Below are positions 1-4,120 of a DNA stretch of 6,437 nucleotides, one piece after another; position 1 is the stretch's first letter, and the number at the start of each line of letters is the position of its first letter. The DNA is from Candidatus Latescibacterota bacterium. Lineage in GTDB: Bacteria > Latescibacterota > UBA2968 > GCA-2709665. The DNA lies in NCBI GenBank assembly GCA_030746455.1, contig JASLMQ010000536.1:1-6437 (forward strand). The letters are read 5' to 3'. The notes below the pieces were generated by a model. That model had not been told where the DNA came from and made no database searches. It saw only the letters and a program-made list of their open reading frames with translations. The position numbers and the translations under genes are program-made.

Positions 1-1427
1 TCGGTCTTCACGTCTCCCGTCGCCGGCGAGATGTCGCTGGTGTCGTTCACCGTCGAATAGCGCGAAATGCGCAGATCGTAGAAGGTTCTGGGCGAGAGCG
101 AGTGCGTGATGGCCACGTACATCATGTTGTGCAGCGTGCTCATCTTCCCGGAAGCGCTCCAGTCCACCGGGAGGAACAGGTTCTTCCCGCTGTTGAGCAA
201 TCCCCGGATCACTCCGGCCTGCGTGCCCACCGTACGCTCGTTCCGGTAGGTCTCCCGGTCGCGCCCGATCCACTGGTTGTTGTACTCGAACAGCCCGCCG
301 AATTTCACCTTCATGTTGTCGGTCGGCCGGAACGTGATGTTGGCCGACCCGTTGTAGTTGCTCAGGGCAGGGACGAACGTTCCCACATCGTTGTAGAAAC
401 CCCGCGTGGTTCCGCTGGGGTACTTCGGGGCCATCCGGCTGGTCTTTCCCGAGACGAGGAAGGCGACCCCCTTCGCCACCGGGCCCGACACGTTCCCCTC
501 CACCTCGTGGCCCGACACCTCCGTGTAGTCCGACCGCTGGTGGATGATCCGGCCCGTCACCGGGTCGCGCTCATTCTCCCACGTGCCGTCGCCCCACTTC
601 ATCTTGTCCTTGTGGCTCGCCGCGTCATACACGTTTTCGCCCCAGTGCTTCTTGCCCGCGGGGGCGTAGCGATACTCCGTCCAGCCGTGGAACCGGCTTC
701 CGCCGTCCTTCGTGACGATGCTGATTACGCCGGCCTGGGCGTTGCCGTACTCGGCGTTCATCCCGCCCGTGACCACCGAAAGCTCCTGGACGGCCGACCG
801 GTTCACCGACTTCCAGTTGTGCGACCCGGCCCCGTCGGTGTTCACGATCTTCACGCCGTCCACGTAGTAGGCGACGTCGCCGCCCGTCCGGCTGCGCCAC
901 TCACCCGTCCGGTTGCTCCCGCGCAGCCTGTCCGATCCGTCCAGGTGCACGCCGGGCTGGAGCGTAATCATCTCGCTCGTGCTCCGGACAATGGGCAGCT
1001 GCTCGATCTGATCGGCGCCCACCACGTACTTCGAGAATGTCTTGTCGACCTCCACCGGAGGCCGCTCGGCCCTCACCACCAGCTCCTGCAGCTCCAGCGC
1101 CGTTGCCGTGAGGTCGAAATTGACCTCGGTCGTCACGTCCGCCTGAACCCGCACGTCCGTCTTCGACGAAGGCTGATACCCGACCAGCGACGCCTTCACG
1201 GTGTAAAGACCGGGATCGACCCGAAGGATCACGAAGAACCCCTCGGGATCCGCGATCGCCCCCTGGCCCGTACCCTCCAGGATCACACTGGAACCGGGAA
1301 GCGGCTCTCCCTGCTCGTCGAGGACCTTCCCCATGATCTTGCCGAAGGTCCCGGCATCGGCCTGGGTGTGCAGGCCGAAGACGATCGCCAGGAAGAGAAC
1401 CCCAACCAAAACGCCAACTTTTCTCAT
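1..1427 (-). CDS. TonB-dependent receptor with carboxypeptidase-regulatory-like N-terminal domain (partial, C-terminus beyond left edge)
   Basis: Outer-membrane active transporter that would import a bulky substrate using energy passed from TonB; the substrate cannot be told. Translation from the ATG at 1427 gives 475 complete codons that run off the left edge. Residues 1-25 are a signal peptide (basic MRKVG, hydrophobic stretch, cleavage near TQADA). Residues about 29-108 are a carboxypeptidase-regulatory-like beta-sandwich (GKVLDEQGEPLPGSSVIL, then DPEGFFVI, GLYTVKASLVGY). A possible TonB box follows (ALELQELVV, about 110-118). The plug domain covers about 131-245 and includes YYVDGVKI, then SVVTGGMNAEYGNAQAGVIS and IVTKDGG. 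From about 246 alternating beta-strand sequence begins the barrel. Receptors of this kind usually have 800-1100 residues, so about half is missing. A Shine-Dalgarno-like AAAGGGGG (1437-1444) sits 9 nt before the ATG. The gene lies 90 bp downstream of the small barrel gene with no clear promoter between, so co-transcription is likely. The family call is firm; the substrate is unknown. Confidence 0.93.
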   Translation of the reverse strand, partial: MRKVGVLVGVLFLAIVFGLHTQADAGTFGKIMGKVLDEQGEPLPGSSVILEGTGQGAIADPEGFFVILRVDPGLYTVKASLVGYQPSSKTDVRVQADVTTEVNFDLTATALELQELVVRAERPPVEVDKTFSKYVVGADQIEQLPIVRSTSEMITLQPGVHLDGSDRLRGSNRTGEWRSRTGGDVAYYVDGVKIVNTDGAGSHNWKSVNRSAVQELSVVTGGMNAEYGNAQAGVISIVTKDGGSRFHGWTEYRYAPAGKKHWGENVYDAASHKDKMKWGDGTWENERDPVTGRIIHQRSDYTEVSGHEVEGNVSGPVAKGVAFLVSGKTSRMAPKYPSGTTRGFYNDVGTFVPALSNYNGSANITFRPTDNMKVKFGGLFEYNNQWIGRDRETYRNERTVGTQAGVIRGLLNSGKNLFLPVDWSASGKMSTLHNMMYVAITHSLSPRTFYDLRISRYSTVNDTSDISPATGDVKT

Positions 1428-1517
1428 CTCTGAGTACCCCCTTTGTGAGCTCTGACTGCCTCTATCGTGTTGCTGATGCGCCTTGACAGTCACTTGTACG
1501 CCGACTTCTACCGGCGT

Positions 1518-2237
1518 CTAGTCCCCAGACTCGTAGAACTTGAAGGCCACCTCAAGGTCCAGCATCTGCATCGGCCAGACTTCCTTCACCCCCCAGGCCT
1601 CCCGGGGACTCAGCGTGCCCACCATGAAGTTGTACTGCATGCGAAAATCCAGCGCGAAATTCTTCGAAAGGAACCGCTCCACCCCGAACCCGAGATTGAC
1701 CCCCAGCGCCGACCGGCGATCCTCCTGATCCGGTAGCAGCTGGGTCGCATCCAGGGGTTCCGCCGTCTGCCCCGGGTAGATCAGACCCGTGACCTTGTTC
1801 CGGTAGTGATGGAAGCCGCCCCCCGCCAGGACATAGGGTGACGTGCCCTGGCCGATGAACAGGCCTTCCGTGCTGCCCAATCGCAAGAGTGCATTCACCT
1901 GCAAGCTGTTCATCCGCATGGACGCGGCGGCCTCGGAGCTCATGTACTCGGCGCCGTCTACGTTCCACACGAACGCTCGATCCTCGATCTTCGCGTTGCT
2001 GTACTTCATCCGGTGATACTCGAACTCCAGACCGACTCTGGAATCCATGTTGTAGACCACGCTGCCGCCGTACCTCACCGCGGAACTGTACCAGTTTGAC
2101 CGCAGGCTGAGCACGGGAACGGTGTAGCTCAGCAGCAACCTGCCACCGATCCGCCGGTAGTCCTCCGCCCCGGCGTTCGTCGCCGTCAGAAGCGCAAGGA
2201 CACCGGCAAGGGCTATCACCTTCCATCTTCTACTCAT
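1518..2237 (-). CDS. Outer-membrane beta-barrel protein (OmpA-like/porin-family small barrel)
   Basis: Predicted secreted outer-membrane protein of 239 residues. The frame is open upstream to an ATG at 2342, but the start chosen is the ATG at 2237. There an AAGGAGG lies 10 nt upstream and the protein begins with a clear signal peptide (MSRRWKVIALAGVLALLTAT, cleavage after NAGA at about residue 24). The mature part of about 215 residues shows alternating polar/hydrophobic strands rich in Tyr, Phe and Gly, for example GGSVVYNMDSRVGLEFEYH, SPYVLAGGGFHHY, LGVNLGFGVERF and FALDFRMQYNFMVG. It ends with an amphipathic aromatic strand (LDLEVAFKFYESGD). Length and pattern fit an eight-stranded barrel of the OMP_b-brl type. 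The gene precedes a TonB-dependent receptor in the same direction and has its own promoter about 270 nt upstream. It may be an accessory to that receptor, but no function is recognisable. No catalytic residues or lipobox are seen. Confidence 0.85.
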   Translation of the reverse strand: MSRRWKVIALAGVLALLTATNAGAEDYRRIGGRLLLSYTVPVLSLRSNWYSSAVRYGGSVVYNMDSRVGLEFEYHRMKYSNAKIEDRAFVWNVDGAEYMSSEAAASMRMNSLQVNALLRLGSTEGLFIGQGTSPYVLAGGGFHHYRNKVTGLIYPGQTAEPLDATQLLPDQEDRRSALGVNLGFGVERFLSKNFALDFRMQYNFMVGTLSPREAWGVKEVWPMQMLDLEVAFKFYESGD

Positions 2238-2503
2238 AAGGATGAATCCTCCTTTCCTACCCCTGCAGTTGGATGGATACCACTCCTGCGGATCTGGCTT
2301 CTCCTCCTCTCCCCGACTCGACTGAGCTGTCTCACCGGGCACTCGGGCCCCGGCCTGGTAAGGGTTAGGTTCTATTTTCTGAATGACTTAGTTATGAGAG
2401 GACTATGGCCGTCACCTCGAGGCACAGCCATAAGTCTCCCTTCATACCCGACACGCCATCCTGTAAGCCCATTGATATCAACGACCCACGTAACTCATGC
2501 CAT
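2238..2503 (-). promoter_or_regulatory. Long 5' leader of the barrel/TonB-receptor unit, with stem-loops
   Basis: Between the predicted transcription start (near 2503) and the barrel ATG lie about 265 nt without a credible gene. The most visible structure is an imperfect inverted repeat at 2401-2436. Its arms GACT-ATGGC and GCCAT-A-AGTC form nine base pairs with one bulged base, continued by GT/AC and CC/GG pairs around a TCGA loop. A shorter GC hairpin is at 2335-2353 (CCGGG/CCCGG). The sequence near 2296-2316 reads as a purine-rich tract on the minus strand. I do not recognise a known riboswitch consensus; the cobalamin-type and c-di-GMP-type signatures I looked for are absent. The leader could hold a post-transcriptional control element or a protein-binding site, or be inert. 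Confidence 0.4.
2248..2254 (-). promoter_or_regulatory. Ribosome binding site that sets the barrel gene start
   Basis: AAGGAGG, close to the ideal anti-16S match, lies 10 nt before the ATG at 2237. It favours this start over the in-frame ATG at 2342, whose extra 35 residues (charged, Pro/Gly/Arg-rich) would bury the signal peptide. Confidence 0.8.
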
Positions 2504-2509
2504 TATGCC

Positions 2510-2539
2510 ATGATAGAGCTCAACAGGTGGGTTTGTCAA
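2510..2539 (-). promoter_or_regulatory. Sigma70-type promoter for the barrel/TonB-receptor unit
   Basis: On the minus strand a perfect -35 TTGACA (2534-2539) is followed after 18 bp by TATCAT (2510-2515), one mismatch from the -10 consensus. A T7 tract (2561-2567) lies about 20 bp upstream of the -35 and could act as a distal UP element. The orientation and the next leftward genes assign it to the barrel gene. Transcription would start near 2503. Confidence 0.7.
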
Positions 2540-2560
2540 GAAGATTCTGCACGGTTGAAC

Positions 2561-2611
2561 AAAAAAACAGATGGGATCTTCGCCGGGCCCCGGGGTGATT
2601 TGCAGGGTCCG
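2561..2611 (-). terminator. Possible weak terminator after the MauE/DoxX gene
   Basis: Downstream of the MauE/DoxX stop, the minus strand has arms CGGACCC and GGGCCCG (2605-2611 and 2584-2590; six of seven pairs, 14-nt loop). A tiny AGAT-CCC-ATCT hairpin and a run of seven T (2561-2567) follow. The T-run is 16 nt from the base of the main hairpin, so this is not a standard intrinsic terminator. The T-run may instead belong to the adjacent promoter. Confidence 0.3.
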
Positions 2612-2626
2612 AGAACAGGCGGGATA

Positions 2627-3103
2627 CTAGCCGCGTTGGCACACCGGTCGGGAAAGAAGGGAATCCAGGGAGAAGGGTGCAGCGTGTGAGGCGAACAGGA
2701 TGGCCGCTCCGGTCAGAAGCAGGAGATCCCGCACCAGGGCGCCGTACAGTGATCCGCCGGAGCCATCCAGCGCGAAGCAGCCGCAGGCAAGGTCGGCGCC
2801 TCGGGCCACATTGATGCCCAGCGCGACTCCGAAGGCGATCAGGAGTCCCAGCGAGACCACGGATCCGCTCCGGGTCCAGTATCCCAGCACGAGGCAAACG
2901 CCTGCGACGACCTCGATCCACGGGACCACGATCGCGAAGGGGTTGATCAGCGCCAGCGGGAGCACCTCGTAGGCCCGAACGGTCTGGGCGAACAGCAGAG
3001 GCTCGGAGATCTTGGTCAGTCCGGCCCAGAGCATCGTGCAGCCCAGGATCAGCCGGATGGCCACGAGCAACGCGGAGGGCAACCGCGTGGATCGCACGGT
3101 CAT
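2627..3103 (-). CDS. MauE/DoxX-family redox-associated membrane protein
   Basis: Integral membrane protein of 158 residues with four hydrophobic segments at about 10-30, 50-75, 80-100 and 122-140. Family marks visible: LWAGLTKI after the first helix, PWIEVVAGVCLVLGY in the second, a paired-cysteine motif ACGCF (Cys107 and Cys109) after the third, and LVRDLLLL leading into the fourth. MauE-type proteins are linked to disulfide formation or thiol redox in the periplasm; related DoxX/DoxD proteins act in thiosulfate and sulfur oxidation. The ATG at 3103 was chosen because it overlaps the rhodanese stop as ATGA and has GGGAGAAGG just upstream; an in-frame ATG at 3154 would only add 17 residues lying inside the upstream gene. 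The overlap implies translational coupling, so the two proteins probably work together. The exact substrate is not shown by sequence. The family call is fairly secure; the MauE versus general DoxX label is less so. Confidence 0.87.
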   Translation of the reverse strand: MTVRSTRLPSALLVAIRLILGCTMLWAGLTKISEPLLFAQTVRAYEVLPLALINPFAIVVPWIEVVAGVCLVLGYWTRSGSVVSLGLLIAFGVALGINVARGADLACGCFALDGSGGSLYGALVRDLLLLTGAAILFASHAAPFSLDSLLSRPVCQRG

Positions 3104-3630
3104 GGGCCTTCTCCCTTCTCCATCGGGTATTTTGCCCAGAACCAGGCATTCCACCCCTCGTAGAACGCCTTCGCATTCCGGAATCCGTGTGTCTTCACGA
3201 GCTGCCTGGCCAGGCCATAGCTGTTCTGACAGGACCCGCCGCTGCAGTAGGTCACGATCAGCCTGTCCTTATCGACGTCTCCAAGCAGCTTGCGGATGGC
3301 GTCGTCGTGGGCTGGCGCGGGCATATTGATCGCCCCGGCGATGTGCCCGGCGGCATAGGCCCTGGGTACTCGGGCGTCGATGAAGAGCGCTTCCCCCTCG
3401 TCTTGCAGGCGTTTCGCCTCGTCCAGGGTGATCCGCAACCCCTCGATGTGGAGGTTCCAGCTCACCCGATCCTGAACCTCCACCCGCGCGGGCGTCTCCA
3501 GGGGGATCCCGGCATCCGAGAAGTGGTTATACGAGATTCCCGCACCTGCGCCGATCAGCACCAGCACAAGGGCCTTCAGCACGATGCCGACGAGACCAGA
3601 ACGTCGGCTATCCGTTGTGTGTTCTGCCAA
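3100..3630 (-). CDS. Membrane-anchored rhodanese-domain protein (TTG start)
   Basis: Predicted sulfurtransferase or thiol-handling protein of 176 residues. Residues 1-11 are polar with Arg9-Arg10. Residues about 12-33 form one transmembrane helix (GLVGIVLKALVLVLIGAGAG). By the positive-inside rule the rest faces the periplasm. The rhodanese domain covers about 66-170: LFIDARVPRAYAAGHIAGAINMP is the typical region (split at about 82-103), then the active-site loop YCSGGSCQNS with nucleophile Cys129, then AKAFYEGWNAW, the usual closing motif. The loop carries a second cysteine, Cys134, where classical enzymes often have Arg. The start is TTG at 3630: GGAGG lies 8 nt upstream and the promoter at 3683-3711 lies just before it. 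The only upstream in-frame ATG, at 3774, precedes that promoter and gives a non-membrane, low-complexity extension. The gene ends in an ATGA overlap with the MauE/DoxX gene. Confidence 0.9.
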   Translation of the reverse strand: MAEHTTDSRRSGLVGIVLKALVLVLIGAGAGISYNHFSDAGIPLETPARVEVQDRVSWNLHIEGLRITLDEAKRLQDEGEALFIDARVPRAYAAGHIAGAINMPAPAHDDAIRKLLGDVDKDRLIVTYCSGGSCQNSYGLARQLVKTHGFRNAKAFYEGWNAWFWAKYPMEKGEGP

Positions 3631-3638
3631 CGATTCAT

Positions 3639-3643
3639 CCTCC
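3639..3643 (-). promoter_or_regulatory. Ribosome binding site supporting the TTG start of the rhodanese gene
   Basis: GGAGG on the minus strand, 8 nt before TTG (3628-3630). No ATG or GTG in the same frame lies nearby; an ATG overlapping this site is in another frame. This spacing is the main reason for choosing TTG. Confidence 0.75.
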
Positions 3644-3682
3644 GGGTTGGGAGTGGGACAACACTTTCCGCTTGAGTGGTAG

Positions 3683-3711
3683 ATGATAACATCTGCGCCC
3701 TGGGCTGTCAA
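3683..3711 (-). promoter_or_regulatory. Sigma70-type promoter for the rhodanese/MauE-DoxX operon
   Basis: Minus-strand -35 TTGACA (3706-3711), 17-bp spacer, then -10 TATCAT (3683-3688). Expected start near 3676, giving a leader of about 46 nt before the TTG codon. The -35 and -10 hexamers are the same as in the promoter at 2510-2539; only the spacer differs (17 against 18 bp). Confidence 0.75.
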
Positions 3712-3820
3712 GCCGGGCCAAGGTCCGGGGGACTGCTGGTTTTGACTTCCGACCTGCTTTGCCTTACCTTGCACATCCTGCCGGTCCTCTCAGGGATCTG
3801 GGTTGCGGGCCCCCCCCCGT

Positions 3821-3844
3821 GACCTCGGGTTTCCCATCGAGGTC
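3821..3844. repeat. Inverted repeat (7-bp stem)
   Basis: GACCTCG and CGAGGTC, a perfect seven-base stem with a 10-nt loop, immediately after the C9 tract. It could form a hairpin in a rightward transcript or be a binding-site dyad. No T-run follows on either strand. Confidence 0.4.
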
Positions 3845-3999
3845 GGCCATCAGATCCTATGGCCAAACGGCACGATCCGTCTCCCTGAGTGCCCGGGCCG
3901 CCCTCGGCGGGCCGGGTTTATCGAAGGGCCGGCCTGGAGGAGGCCAACACCCCATCGCACTTGGACCGCTGGGCTTCGCAGTCCTAGCGTCTCGATACA

Positions 4000-4030
4000 C
4001 CTAGATCGCCCCATCGCGGGGCGATCCAGG
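4000..4030. repeat. Strong GC-rich inverted repeat upstream of the propeller-PHP gene
   Basis: Arms of 13 bases (4000-4012 and 4018-4030) flank the loop ATCGC, with 12 of 13 pairs. The inner nine, GATCGCCCC/GGGGCGATC, pair perfectly. It lies about 90 bp before the ATG at 4121. No T-run follows on either strand, so it is not a classical terminator. It could be a leader stem-loop, an operator or a dispersed palindromic repeat. Confidence 0.6.
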
Positions 4031-4120
4031 CACTCGACGTGGACGGATGAAGGGCACCTGGGGAGGCCCTGCTGGCGACTTGAGTATCAGCCTTGGAGGG
4101 GCGACAGAAAGGGTGGACTG

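Larger units (their letters stand above)
3712..4120. other. Divergent intergenic region, hairpin-rich, no confident gene
   Basis: This stretch separates the leftward rhodanese unit from the rightward propeller gene. It contains a run of nine C (3810-3818) and several inverted repeats: 3821-3844, 3931-3945 (GGCCT/AGGCC) and the strong one at 4000-4030. The frame of the propeller gene stays open back to a TGA at 3743, with a possible TTG start at 3803. The translated extension is Arg/Pro-rich, shows no motif I know and has looser third-position bias than the gene proper, so I leave it out of the gene. The only rightward promoter candidate is poor (TTGACT at 3742-3747, then TACCTT after 17 bp). 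No tRNA, riboswitch or repeat family is recognised. Confidence 0.5.

Noticed and set aside
102..1433. Rightward open frame of 443 codons
   Set aside because: It is antisense to the TonB-dependent receptor. Its translation is rich in His, Arg, Pro and Val without domains, as expected for the shadow of a GC-rich gene.
1483..1511. TTGACA on the plus strand as a rightward promoter
   Set aside because: The hexamer is perfect, but at 17 bp only TTCTAC is found, a poor -10, and it would read antisense into the barrel gene with no rightward gene following.
2238..2342. Upstream ATG at 2342 as the barrel start
   Set aside because: The 35 extra residues are charged and would precede the signal peptide, and the AAGGAGG site lies at 2248-2254 before the shorter start.
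2405..2689. Rightward open frame of 94 codons in the gap before the MauE/DoxX gene
   Set aside because: It spans the leftward promoter and the 3' end of the MauE/DoxX gene, has no ribosome site, and shows no recognisable domain.
3759..4004. Rightward open frame of 81 codons
   Set aside because: It has no ribosome site or domain, and its composition (Pro, Gly, Arg, Ser) matches random GC-rich sequence.
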